Below, piece by piece: positions 52,934 to 62,066 of a stretch of 64,000 nt of DNA. Source of the DNA: UBA6136 sp044351045 (GTDB taxonomy: Bacteria; Pseudomonadota; Gammaproteobacteria; Methylococcales; Methylococcaceae). The position numbers were made by a program, and so were the translations under genes. The notes below the pieces were generated by a model, which saw only the letters and a program-made list of their open reading frames with translations, was not told the DNA's origin and did no database searches. Numbering within the stretch: the first letter of the stretch is position 1; the number at the start of each line of letters is the position of its first letter. The stretch spans positions 1 through 64,000 of the forward strand of contig JBILGM010000001.1 of NCBI GenBank assembly GCA_044351045.1. Direction: 5' to 3'.

Positions 52934-55672
52934 TCAGGCTGAGCGCAAATTGAGCCAGCGACGAATCATTTTTTCTATACCGACAATCAGGTAAATCACC
53001 AGGCCACTGCCAATGGCCAGCAGCCACTCATCCAGTCCGAGGGGTACGGTATGGAACAGCCAGTTCATGGCGGGCAGATAGATCAACGCGGCCTGCGCCA
53101 GCATCATGGCGGTGATGCCCCACCAAACCCAAAGATTGGAAGACATGCCAAGCCGAAACATGGAATGGGTGAGTGATCGGCAATTGAGTAGATAGAACGA
53201 TTGCCCCACGGCAAATACGTTGACGGCGGCAGTACGGGCTGTCTCCTCGGTTTCACCTTGCCAAGACTCCCATTCGAATAAGCCGAAGGCAGCAGTTGTC
53301 AGAAGTATGCCGACGAGCAACGAACGAAACAGCAGCAGCCCGGTAAGGATCGGCTGATCGGGATGCCGTGGGCGCCGCTGCATGATGTCGGACTCCTTGG
53401 CTTCGAACGCCAGTGGCAGGCCCAGAAGGATCGCCGTTGTCATGTTTAGCCACAGAATCTGAACCGGCAGAATGGGCAAGGTCACTCCGAACAGCACCGC
53501 GATGAGGATGACCAAGCCTTGGCCGATATTGGTGGGTATCGTCCAGGTGATGAACTTGACCAGGTTGTCGTAAACCCCACGGCCTTCCTCAACGGCGGCG
53601 GCAATCGTGGCAAAGTTGTCATCGGTCAACACCATCGCGGCGGCCTCCTTGGAGACTTCGGTGCCGGTGATGCCCATGGCCACGCCAATGTTGGCCTGCC
53701 GCAGCGCCGGCGCGTCGTTGACGCCATCGCCGGTCATGGCGACGATGTGGCCGAGAGCCTGCAAGGCTGTCACCAAACGGAGTTTCTGCTCGGGCGCCAC
53801 TCGCGCGAAAATCGTGGTTTTCTCGGCAACCCGAGGAAGGTCCGCGTCGCTGACTCCTTTCAGCGCCCGGCCATCCATGGCACGGATGGTCTCACCCGGA
53901 TCGGCCAAGCCGATCTGCTCGCCAATGGCAACGGCGGTACCGACATGATCGCCGGTGATCATCTTCACGCGAATCCCGGCGGCTCGACAATCGGCAACGG
54001 CCTTGATCGCCTCGGCTCTGGGGGGGTCGATCATGGCCTGCAGTCCCAGAAACGTCAGGCCTTCCGTCACCTGGAGGTGATCCAGTACACGCGGCTCAGA
54101 CCGATGCTCACCCCGAGCGAAGGCCAGTACGCGCAGCCCCTGACCCGCCAATTCGGCGACTTCCCCATGAATGGCGGCCGGGTCCAGGGTTGTTTGCCCC
54201 AGTTGCGCATCGAACGCGCGGTCACACCGTGCGAGCAGGCTTTCGACCGAGCCCTTGAGGTAGATATGGTGGGCATCCTCGGCTCGGTTGTGATGCAGAG
54301 TGGCCATGAACTGATGCGCCGATTCGAAGGGAATGGCATCCAGGCGCGGGTGAGTGGCTTCGATTGGATCGCGGTGCAGCCCGGCCTTGTGGGCGGAGAC
54401 CAGCAACGCGGCTTCGGTGGGATCACCCTCGATATGCCACTTCCCCGCCTCAGTGAAAAGCCGAGCATCGTTGCACAGCAGCCCGGCCCGCAGGGTCTCG
54501 ATCAGGGCCGGTTGACTGGCCGGATCGATGGGTTGGTCTGGCCCGCGCCGGAATTCACCTTCCGGCGTGTAACCGGAACCACCCACCCGATAACGGACGC
54601 CGCCGGCAGATACCGCCTGCGTGGTCATCTGGTTCTGGGTCAGGGTTCCGGTCTTGTCGGAGCAGATGATGGTGGTGCCGCCAAGGGTTTCCACGGCGGG
54701 CAGCTTGCGGATGATGGCGTTGCGTTGGGCCATGCGTCGCACGCCGATAGCCAGCGTGATGGTGACGGCCACGGGCAGGCCTTCGGGAATGGCCGCCACA
54801 GCCAGTGCCACCGAGGCGATGAAGGATTCGACCAGATCCTCGCCCCGCCACCAGCCCACGGCAAAGGCGAGCGCGGCGAGGCCGATGATCAGCCACATCA
54901 ATATCCAGCTGAATTGGCCGATTTTCCGGGTCAGCGGGGTTTCCAGTTCCGTCGCCGCCGATATCATCTGGTTGATGCGGCCGATTTCGGTACGGTCGCC
55001 GGTTTCGATAACGACACCGACACCGGTGCCATAGGTCACCAGTGTCGACGAATAGGCCAGATTGGCCCGGTCGGCCAGCAAGGTATCCTCCGGCAGTGTG
55101 TCAGCGTTTTTTTCCACGGGGACGGATTCGCCGGTCAAGGCGGATTCATCGATTTGCAGTTCCCTGCCTCGAAGCAGCCGCACATCGGCGGGGACCTTGT
55201 CGCCGGATTGCAGATAAACCAGGTCGCCGGGAACCAGCGCCAGCGATGAAATCACCCCACGCTGACCATTGCGGAGCACATTGGCCTGAACGCTGAGCGC
55301 GTTAGCCAGGGCGGCAATCGCCCGTAAGGCATTCATTTCCTGGATGAACCCGATGATGGCATTGATCAGCACCACCCCGATGATGACGCTGGCATCCACC
55401 CAGCCCTTCAGCGGTCCGGTCACGAAGGCGGAAATGAGGAGGATATAGATAAGCGGATGGTGCAGCTGCGACAGAAATAGCCGGAGTGGGCTGATGCCCT
55501 TGCGTGGTGTCAACCGATTGGGGCCAACGCTGTCGGTGCGTCGCTCGACTTCGGCGTCGGTCAGGCCGCTCTCTGACTGGGTGACCAGGCGGGATAGCAC
55601 GGCCTCGGTGGAGATGGCATGCCAATGAGTGGGCGCTGGTTTTTGCGTGATCTTTTTCATGGTCATTTTCAT
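52934..55672 (-). CDS. P-type cation-transporting ATPase (type II)
   Basis: A 912-residue P2-type ATPase. The N-terminal cation-ATPase domain has SESGLTDAEVERRTDSVGPN, and the actuator loop is ALTGESVP. The phosphorylation motif is CSDKTGTLTQNQMTT and helix 4 carries AAIPEGLPVAVTI; this PEGLP is typical of calcium and related pumps. The nucleotide domain has the KGSVESLLARCD stretch and the hinge MTGDGVNDAPALRQA. About ten membrane helices include a C-terminal group of six. Ca2+ is the likely substrate but I cannot exclude another cation. It lies directly next to a truncated kinase, and its promoter region is in that scar. Confidence 0.9.
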   Translation of the reverse strand: MKMTMKKITQKPAPTHWHAISTEAVLSRLVTQSESGLTDAEVERRTDSVGPNRLTPRKGISPLRLFLSQLHHPLIYILLISAFVTGPLKGWVDASVIIGVVLINAIIGFIQEMNALRAIAALANALSVQANVLRNGQRGVISSLALVPGDLVYLQSGDKVPADVRLLRGRELQIDESALTGESVPVEKNADTLPEDTLLADRANLAYSSTLVTYGTGVGVVIETGDRTEIGRINQMISAATELETPLTRKIGQFSWILMWLIIGLAALAFAVGWWRGEDLVESFIASVALAVAAIPEGLPVAVTITLAIGVRRMAQRNAIIRKLPAVETLGGTTIICSDKTGTLTQNQMTTQAVSAGGVRYRVGGSGYTPEGEFRRGPDQPIDPASQPALIETLRAGLLCNDARLFTEAGKWHIEGDPTEAALLVSAHKAGLHRDPIEATHPRLDAIPFESAHQFMATLHHNRAEDAHHIYLKGSVESLLARCDRAFDAQLGQTTLDPAAIHGEVAELAGQGLRVLAFARGEHRSEPRVLDHLQVTEGLTFLGLQAMIDPPRAEAIKAVADCRAAGIRVKMITGDHVGTAVAIGEQIGLADPGETIRAMDGRALKGVSDADLPRVAEKTTIFARVAPEQKLRLVTALQALGHIVAMTGDGVNDAPALRQANIGVAMGITGTEVSKEAAAMVLTDDNFATIAAAVEEGRGVYDNLVKFITWTIPTNIGQGLVILIAVLFGVTLPILPVQILWLNMTTAILLGLPLAFEAKESDIMQRRPRHPDQPILTGLLLFRSLLVGILLTTAAFGLFEWESWQGETEETARTAAVNVFAVGQSFYLLNCRSLTHSMFRLGMSSNLWVWWGITAMMLAQAALIYLPAMNWLFHTVPLGLDEWLLAIGSGLVIYLIVGIEKMIRRWLNLRSA

Positions 55673-55766
55673 CTGGCGTGGGCGACAGCAAGGTCGCCGG
55701 AAAATCTGGGGGGGTTATTTGATGGTATCGGTCAGGTGGCGGAATTTTCGAGTGCGTCGGGAGCCG

Positions 55767-56291
55767 CTCCGCCGCGCTCTTGATATGGATAAGCGCCGGC
55801 TTCAGGGTGTCCATCTTCTCGCTCCGGGCGGCGAGTTCCGCCTGCAGTTTCAGGCCGGCCAGTGGGGTGCGCAGCTGATGCGCGGCATTTTCGATAAAGC
55901 GGCGCTGGGTGGTCATGGACGCCCCCAGCCGTTCCATGAGCGCGTTGAGCGTATGCGTCAGTGACCGCACTTCCAGCGGGACATCCGTATCCGGGATGGG
56001 CGTCAGATCCCGCGCCGAGCGGTCGTCGATGGATCGAGTCAGGTCTGCCAGCGGCTGAAGCCCGCGTTTGATCCCGCTCCAGACATGAAACAGGGTGACG
56101 AACACCAGCAGGAATTGTGGCAGGGCCACGGCAAGAATGATCTCATTGGTTATGCCCCGGCGTTTGCGCAGCGTTTCGGCGACGGAAATCATGACCTCGT
56201 TGCCGCTGTTCGCCGGGGTCATCAGCACCGACACCACCCGCACTTTTTCGTTTTGCATGACCCGATCCGAGAACAGCGGTTGCGCCGGATT
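55767..56291 (-). pseudogene. Truncated sensor histidine kinase remnant
   Basis: A piece of a two-component sensor kinase lacking both ends. It starts inside the 2CSK_N sensor domain (NPAQPLFSDRVMQNEKVRV), continues through ISVAETLRKRRGITNEIILA, a membrane helix, a HAMP-like segment (PLADLTRSIDDRSARDLTPI), and the HisKA helix with H127 in IENAAHQLRTPLAGLKLQ. The frame then turns into unrelated residues after IKSAAER. The ATP-binding domain is absent, so it cannot signal. At its left it meets the P-type ATPase, and at its right, at base 56290, a hydrolase remnant on the other strand. Confidence 0.75.
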
Positions 56292-56457
56292 TTATCAAGG
56301 CATGGTGGGGGCGATGCACCGGCTTGGGCATGCCTGCCGCTACTCTGAATATGCCGGCCACGGTCACGATGCCTGGGAACCGGCTTTCGAAGAGCCGAAG
56401 CTGTGGGATTGGCTGTTGCGGCAGAGTCAGGGCAAGCTGGTCCGAATCAGTCCATGA
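56292..56457 (+). pseudogene. C-terminal remnant of alpha/beta hydrolase
   Basis: The frame ends with YSEYAGHGHDAWEPAFEEPK and then LWDWLLRQSQ, matching the C-terminal tail of esterase or prolyl-oligopeptidase-like hydrolases, including the histidine of the triad in GHGHDAW. Everything upstream of base 56290 belongs to the opposite-strand kinase fragment, so the hydrolase lost its first part. The point of change at 56290 marks a recombination or deletion scar. Confidence 0.6.
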
Positions 56458-56699
56458 CTTAGTAGGTGTTTTTACGTATGTGCTTTTCATAAAAGACGCG
56501 CTAACTTGGGTCTTATGTCCCGGTTCAACTCGTTTTGCGAGGCTTATTCGGGACAGAATCCTGGAATAACGCGATGCTTTCCTATTCTTCCTGGTTGGTT
56601 TGCCGAGAAAGCTCTCGAAAGAGCGTTGGGGACTTGGCTATTGGTCAACGAGCCGGCGGTGTAGACATCCAGCCCGAACGTAAATAAAGGAACTCTAAA

Positions 56700-58392
56700 A
56701 TGAAAACGCATAATAAGACAGGTGCACTGGGCATGGCTTTGCTCCTGGGGTTTGCGATAACCCCAAAGGGGCAGGCTGCTTCTAACGTCAAGTTCCGGAC
56801 CGTTGTCAATAACGGCATGACCATGCCGGATTCGGAAAACACATTCAATGCTTACAAACCAGCCCTCTGTGAACAAAAACGGGCAAGTAGTGATCCGTGC
56901 TCGGAGCAAAGGCGGTAGCGAGGGAGGGCAACCGACCAAGGGTATTTACTCAAGAAAAATGAAGGTCAGTGGAGCAAAGGCGAAAAGTCGTGCAAATAAT
57001 GGGACGCTGGTGCCTCAACCCAACAACACGTCGGCCACCATCGTCGAGACACCCTCATTTCCAAGGATGGACCGAAACACAGGGTCATTTGCCTTCCGTG
57101 GCATGTCAAAGCCCGTATGGACGTATACCCCGGAGGGGGGTGAGGAGACCAAAATAGGCACGACCGGCGTCTACATGTCGCCCAAGGATCAGTTGATCAC
57201 CGGTGTTAACCAACTCGGTGTTGTTCCGGGGTTTGATTACTTCGCAGTTCCCAATGAGGCGTTGTCCTTAAAGTTCGATATGTTTCCGGGGGCCCCCTCG
57301 CCTGTCGGCAATATCGTGACCTTCAAAGGCAACTACACGGTACCGGCGCCAACCGAGGCGAACCCGGATGCCACGATCGGCAAGACCGGGGTGTATTTCA
57401 GAAATACCAAAAACGATGGCAAGAAAAATAAAACACCATTCCCCAGCGTTCTGATTGCTAATACGGATACGGTCATACCCAACGGCGATGGGGCAACCAG
57501 ATTTGGTTCAACGGCCCCGCCCAGTGCTGCGGGCAAGAATATGGTCTTTGTCGGGTTTGATAACGAGGAAACGCCCAGCATGGGGGGCATCTATTTGGCT
57601 CCCTTGGTGGAAGGGCCCACGCTGACCACAATGATCGGGTTTGGTGGGCAAGTTCCTGGCCAGCCTGATGGCGCCGCATTCAATCGCCTGAGTGAGGGGG
57701 TGTCCTTTAGTGGTCGCTATGCCGCATTTTGGGGTGCGTGGGGTAGCCAGACGCGAACGAAGATCCTGACATGCCCGACTGACGGGAATAAGGACTTGAT
57801 TGCTGACTGCCTGCAACATGACAACAACACGGAGGTGCAGATTCCCGTCAATCAGGGTTTCTTTGTGACTGATCTCAAGAAGGGGGTGACTGTGCCCATC
57901 GCGCTGACGACGCTGGATGGATTTGAAGATTTCCTTTACTGGAACTACTCAGGCCATGCGCCGGGGGCCAACGAACCGGATGAAGAAGGGGATGACGCAG
58001 AGCCCCCCCGCTGGCGCAACGCTACCTTTGTGGCCGTCGATGCATATAACCCTTCCACCGTGCGATTCAGGTCTGTTTTCAAGGGGACGAAAGCCGACCT
58101 CAATACAAAAGGTCTACCCCTGCAGGGCATCTACCTGGCCGACGGCCCGCAGCCGTCTCTCGATAGCCACATTGCAATTGTCGATACCAATACCTTGGGG
58201 AGTGTGGTTGATCCTTCAGTGGCGGCCATGAGCTCGGATACCGATCCGCTGATTGTGACTGCAGTGGGCATTGAGCGGGATGGGTTGCGTGCCAACTGGT
58301 TGGCCTTCAATTCCAGCATGGCTAATGCCGATGCCAGTGTTAGCTGGGCGGGTGTTTATGTGTCCAAGCTGCCCAACAAAATCAATCCATAG
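56700..58392 (+). pseudogene. Frameshifted secreted protein with repeated beta units
   Basis: The frame from 56700 gives a signal peptide (GALGMALLLGFAITPKGQAA) and then FRTVVNNGMTMPDSENTFNA. At the AAA run 56856-56858 the sense passes to another frame, QPSVNKNGQVVIRARSKGG, which is open to 58392. One A fewer would join them into about 563 residues. The mature part holds some six to seven repeats, each ending in a GIY or GVY turn (GIYSRK, GVYMSP, GVYFRN, GIYLAP, GIYLAD, GVYVSK), probably a beta-propeller. I know similar secreted proteins of unknown function. A ribosome site (AAAGGAA) precedes the ATG. It could be intact if the extra A is a sequencing error. Confidence 0.65.
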
Positions 58393-58422
58393 CGCCAGCA
58401 GCGCGCAAAGAGACAATGACTT

Positions 58423-58451
58423 CGGGGCGGCAATAGTCGCCCCGTTCTTTT
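58423..58451 (+). terminator. Rho-independent terminator
   Basis: The stem CGGGGCG / CGCCCCG with an eight-base loop (58423-58444), followed by TTCTTTT. It lies 30 bases after the stop of the secreted protein and separates it from the acetyl-CoA synthetase gene. Confidence 0.85.
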
Positions 58452-58616
58452 GGTGGGGTGTTTAACCTTGCAAAGACTCCCTATATGGGCAGCCAACAAC
58501 GCTGCCGAAACCGACAAGGCCCCTTGAATTGGTTGAAGGTTTCAGAGATTCCGGTTTTCCCCACAGGTGGCCCCGTGTGAAAATCTGTCATTACCGATTC
58601 CCCCTTGGAGCCCCGC

Positions 58617-60896
58617 ATGAATGACGCCCGCCCTGCTACTGCCTCGGTCATGGAGATTGCCGAGCACGACACTACGCTCGTCGTCCGGCTGTTCGGGCGC
58701 ATTGACAGCAATCAATGTCAGACCATACACGAGCCGCTGATCGCCAGAATCACCGGGGCAGGAAAAGCCGTGGTGCTGGATATGGAGGAGGTCACTTTCG
58801 TGGCCTCCGCGTTCCTGCGCCTCTGCATCATGGCAGCCAAGCTTGTCGATGACCGCATCCGGATGATCAACGTCAGTCCCCTGCTCAAGAAGGTTTTCAA
58901 GATCGCCGGGCTGGACAGTCATATCACCATGACGGCGGGATCGTTCGATCCGGTCACGCCCCGCCATGAGCCGGTTTACCCGGTGGTCAAGGCGGCGGAG
59001 GCCAGGGCGTTGATCACCGCCGAGCGTTACCGGGCCATGTATGACCGCTCGATCGCCGACCCGGACGGATTCTGGGCCGATCTGGCGAGTGACTTTCTGC
59101 AGTGGGACCAACCCTGGGATCAGCTGGCCCGGTGGGATTTCAGGAAGGCCCATATCGAATGGTTTCAGGGCGGCGCATTGAACGTCAGCGTCAACTGTCT
59201 CGACCGTCATCTGCCGATGCACGGTGAGCATGTCGCCATTCTCTGGGAAGGCGACGAACCGGGAGAACAGCGCCAGCTGACCTACCATGAGCTCTATGAG
59301 CAGGTCTGCCGATTCGCCAATGTGCTCAAGGCCCGGGGCGTCCAGCGTGGTGATCGGGTCTGTCTTTATCTGCCGATGATTCCCGAGGGTGCGGTCGCCA
59401 TGCTCGCTTGTGCACGTATCGGCGCGGTGCACTCGCTGGTGTTTGGCGGCTTCTCTGCCGAAGCCCTGAAGGACCGCATCCTGGATGCCGGTTGTCACCA
59501 CGTCGTTTGCGCGGATGAAGGCCGCCGCGGCGGTCGCCGCGTGCCGCTGAAGCAGAATGTTGATGCGGCGTTGCGAGGCTGCCCGGAGGTGACCTCGGTG
59601 ATCGTCGTGCGCAACACGCAAGGCGCCATCGACTGGGTGGAGGGGCGTGACCATTGGTATGACGAACAGATGGCTTTGGCCGACGTGCATTGCCCGCCCG
59701 AATCCATGGGCGCGGAAGATCCGCTGTTCATCCTCTACACCTCTGGCTCTACCGGCCAACCGAAGGGCGTGCTGCACACCACCGGCGGCTATCTGTTGTA
59801 TGCGGCGGTCACCCATCGCTATGTCTTCGACTATCACGAGCATGAAGTTTACTGGTGTACGGCCGATCTCGGCTGGGTCACCGGGCATAGTTATGTGGTC
59901 TACGGGCCGCTGTGCAATGGCGCCACTACGCTGATGTTCGAGGGGGTGCCGAATTATCCGGATGCGGGCCGTTTCTGGCAGATCATCGAGAAATACCGGG
60001 TCAATATTTTCTATACCGCCCCCACGGCCATCCGCGCACTGATGGGGCAGGGCAATCGCTGGGTACATGCCAGCGATCTTTCCAGTCTGCGGCTGCTGGG
60101 GTCGGTTGGCGAACCGATCAACCCGGAGGCGTGGGCCTGGTACTACCACGTGGTCGGGGATTCTCGTTGCCCGATCGTCGACACCTGGTGGCAGACGGAA
60201 ACCGGCGGCATCATGATTACGCCGCTCGCCGGGGTCACCGACCTCAAGCCCGGCTCTGCCGCGCTCCCGTTTTTCGGTGTCCGGCCGGCCCTTCTTGATG
60301 AGGCGGGTAATCCGGTCCAGGGTCCGGGCGAAGGGGTACTGGTCATTGCGGGTTCCTGGCCGGGGCAGGCGCGCACCATTTATGGTGATCCGCAGCGGTT
60401 TTTCGATACCTATTTTGCACCCTATCCCGGTTACTACTTCAGCGGCGACGGTGCCCGGCGCGACGAGGATGGCTATTACTGGATCACCGGGCGGGTGGAC
60501 GATGTCATCAACATTGCCGGACATCGTCTTGGTACGGCGGAAGTGGAGAGCGCTTTGGTGCTGCACCCCGACGTGGTCGAGGCCGCCGTCGTCGGCTATC
60601 CGCACCCGATCAAGGGCCAGGGTATTTACGCCTATGTCACGCTGGCGGCTGGCCTTGATACCAGCGAGGAGCTGCGCCGCGCGTTGATCGAACTGGTCCG
60701 TCACGAAATCGGCGCCATTGCCGCGCCCGACATCATTCAATGGGCCCCCGCGTTGCCCAAAACCCGCTCCGGCAAGATCATGCGCCGCATACTGCGTAAG
60801 ATTGCCGCCGGGGAAATCGATCAACTGGGTGACATCACGACGCTGGCCGACTCGGCCGTTGTTGAGCAAATCATTCGCGAGTGCCGCTTGCACTGA
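58617..60896 (+). CDS. STAS-domain acetyl-CoA synthetase fusion
   Basis: A 759-residue protein. Residues 10-110 form a STAS domain (LVVRLFGRIDSNQCQTIHEP; VVLDMEEVTFVASAFLRLC, with S64 at the position that is phosphorylated in anti-sigma-factor antagonists). From about 125 it is a complete AMP-forming acetyl-CoA synthetase: YTSGSTGQPKGVLHTTGG, TWWQTETGG, FSGDGARRDEDGYYW, GRVDDVINIAGHRLGTAEVE and the acetylatable lysine near K720 in PKTRSGKIMRR. It makes acetyl-CoA from acetate. STAS may tie the enzyme to a membrane transporter, kinase or sigma-factor network. The ATG at 58617 has GGAG upstream. A ligand-gated channel gene follows after 23 bases. Confidence 0.92.
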   Translation: MNDARPATASVMEIAEHDTTLVVRLFGRIDSNQCQTIHEPLIARITGAGKAVVLDMEEVTFVASAFLRLCIMAAKLVDDRIRMINVSPLLKKVFKIAGLDSHITMTAGSFDPVTPRHEPVYPVVKAAEARALITAERYRAMYDRSIADPDGFWADLASDFLQWDQPWDQLARWDFRKAHIEWFQGGALNVSVNCLDRHLPMHGEHVAILWEGDEPGEQRQLTYHELYEQVCRFANVLKARGVQRGDRVCLYLPMIPEGAVAMLACARIGAVHSLVFGGFSAEALKDRILDAGCHHVVCADEGRRGGRRVPLKQNVDAALRGCPEVTSVIVVRNTQGAIDWVEGRDHWYDEQMALADVHCPPESMGAEDPLFILYTSGSTGQPKGVLHTTGGYLLYAAVTHRYVFDYHEHEVYWCTADLGWVTGHSYVVYGPLCNGATTLMFEGVPNYPDAGRFWQIIEKYRVNIFYTAPTAIRALMGQGNRWVHASDLSSLRLLGSVGEPINPEAWAWYYHVVGDSRCPIVDTWWQTETGGIMITPLAGVTDLKPGSAALPFFGVRPALLDEAGNPVQGPGEGVLVIAGSWPGQARTIYGDPQRFFDTYFAPYPGYYFSGDGARRDEDGYYWITGRVDDVINIAGHRLGTAEVESALVLHPDVVEAAVVGYPHPIKGQGIYAYVTLAAGLDTSEELRRALIELVRHEIGAIAAPDIIQWAPALPKTRSGKIMRRILRKIAAGEIDQLGDITTLADSAVVEQIIRECRLH

Positions 60897-60919
60897 CTTT
60901 TGCCGCGGGACCCAAGCAG

Positions 60920-62056
60920 ATGCCATCCGACAAGCTATCAAGAAGATCTCGCTCTACTCTGGTGACCTATGCCATTGTCATACTCGCATTGATGGTGATC
61001 GGGACTTCATACCGTCACTATGTTGCACAGGGCACGAATATGGTCCATCGGGAAGTACTGCTTCCCATCGAGGGCCAGCAGTCGCCCGAGACCGCCATCG
61101 AGGTCGGGCTACTTATCGATAATGTCTATGCCTTCGAGGCGGACAAGAAAACCTTTGATGCCGATGGATGGATTTGGCTGAAATGGAGCCAGGCCCTGCA
61201 CAGGAAAATGCTACAGGTAGGGGTCAGCCCGGATGAACTCTTTCAATTTTTCAATCAAGTGGATGATTGGGATGCCACCCTGACACCCGGCAGCGACGCG
61301 CCCATTCCAATGGCGGATGGGCGGCTTTACCAGAAGTTCAGGTTCTCAGGGCACTTTTACGTCAATGAGCTTGATTTCAGGCTATATCCATTCCAGACCC
61401 TGAAATTGCCCCTGGTGGTTGAGCTGACCAACGAAAAACTGAAAGGGGAGGGTCCAGCCCTTGGTGTGACCCTGGATAAGGTGCACTCGGGGTTGGGCGA
61501 TTATGTCGACCTCGGTGGTTATCAGACCCGGGGGCATGAATTCAAAGCCTGTCTCCACGAATACAAAACTTCGTTCGGCGAACCTGCCGCGACGTCCGGT
61601 CCACGACGTCTGCCGCAGGCCCGCATGGAGATTGCCTACCAGAAAGCGCCCACCGCCATGTGGCTGAAAGTCTTGCTGCCGTTGATCACGGTCATGGTTC
61701 TGGCTCTGTTTGCTCCGGACATCTCGGCATCGGGCTGGGATGTTCGGCTCGGAATTCCACCCATGGCGATTCTCACCCTCATGTTTTTGCAACAGACCTA
61801 CCAGACCTGGATGCCCGAGCTTCCATACATTACTTTCCTGGATACCGTTTACAACCTCTGCTACCTGGCCAACCTGGTGCTGTTCCGGCTCTTCCTGTGG
61901 GGGACCAATGAATATTGTGCAGCTTCGGAAGAAGACAAGCCTGCGGTGGTTGCGCGAATCAACCGTGTGGATCTTTATTTCCAGGTGGGCATAACTGCGG
62001 TCATCGCTTTCACCATCGCGGCCAACTGGTTCACCCTGAGCCGCCAGATTCAATGA
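60920..62056 (+). CDS. Pentameric ligand-gated ion channel homologue
   Basis: A 378-residue protein of the prokaryotic Cys-loop receptor family. An N-terminal hydrophobic segment (TLVTYAIVILALMVIGTSY) is followed by an extracellular beta-sandwich domain (about 40-245) with the signature YVNELDFRLYPFQTLKLPLV, like the LDFRRYPFD of the channel GLIC. Four hydrophobic helices follow. M1 is WLKVLLPLITVMVLALFAPD and the pore-helix candidate is RLGIPPMAILTLMFLQQTYQ. M3 is in NLCYLANLVLFRLFLWG and M4 is in VGITAVIAFTIAANWF. It starts 23 bases after the STAS-synthetase stop, so both share a transcript. The ligand is unknown. Confidence 0.85.
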   Translation: MPSDKLSRRSRSTLVTYAIVILALMVIGTSYRHYVAQGTNMVHREVLLPIEGQQSPETAIEVGLLIDNVYAFEADKKTFDADGWIWLKWSQALHRKMLQVGVSPDELFQFFNQVDDWDATLTPGSDAPIPMADGRLYQKFRFSGHFYVNELDFRLYPFQTLKLPLVVELTNEKLKGEGPALGVTLDKVHSGLGDYVDLGGYQTRGHEFKACLHEYKTSFGEPAATSGPRRLPQARMEIAYQKAPTAMWLKVLLPLITVMVLALFAPDISASGWDVRLGIPPMAILTLMFLQQTYQTWMPELPYITFLDTVYNLCYLANLVLFRLFLWGTNEYCAASEEDKPAVVARINRVDLYFQVGITAVIAFTIAANWFTLSRQIQ

Positions 62057-62066
62057 TCTTCAAGGC

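Noticed and set aside
53519..55249. A 576-codon plus-strand open frame
   Set aside because: Shadow of the P-type ATPase gene on the other strand; no domain and biased toward residues expected from the antisense of a transporter.
58455..58480. Sigma54-type promoter before the acetyl-CoA synthetase
   Set aside because: TTTAACCTTGCA looks like a -12 half, but no GG occurs at the required distance of ten bases, so the match fails.
58542..60941. A 799-codon minus-strand open frame
   Set aside because: It is antisense to the acetyl-CoA synthetase gene, has no recognisable domain and arises from the G+C-rich codon pattern of that gene.
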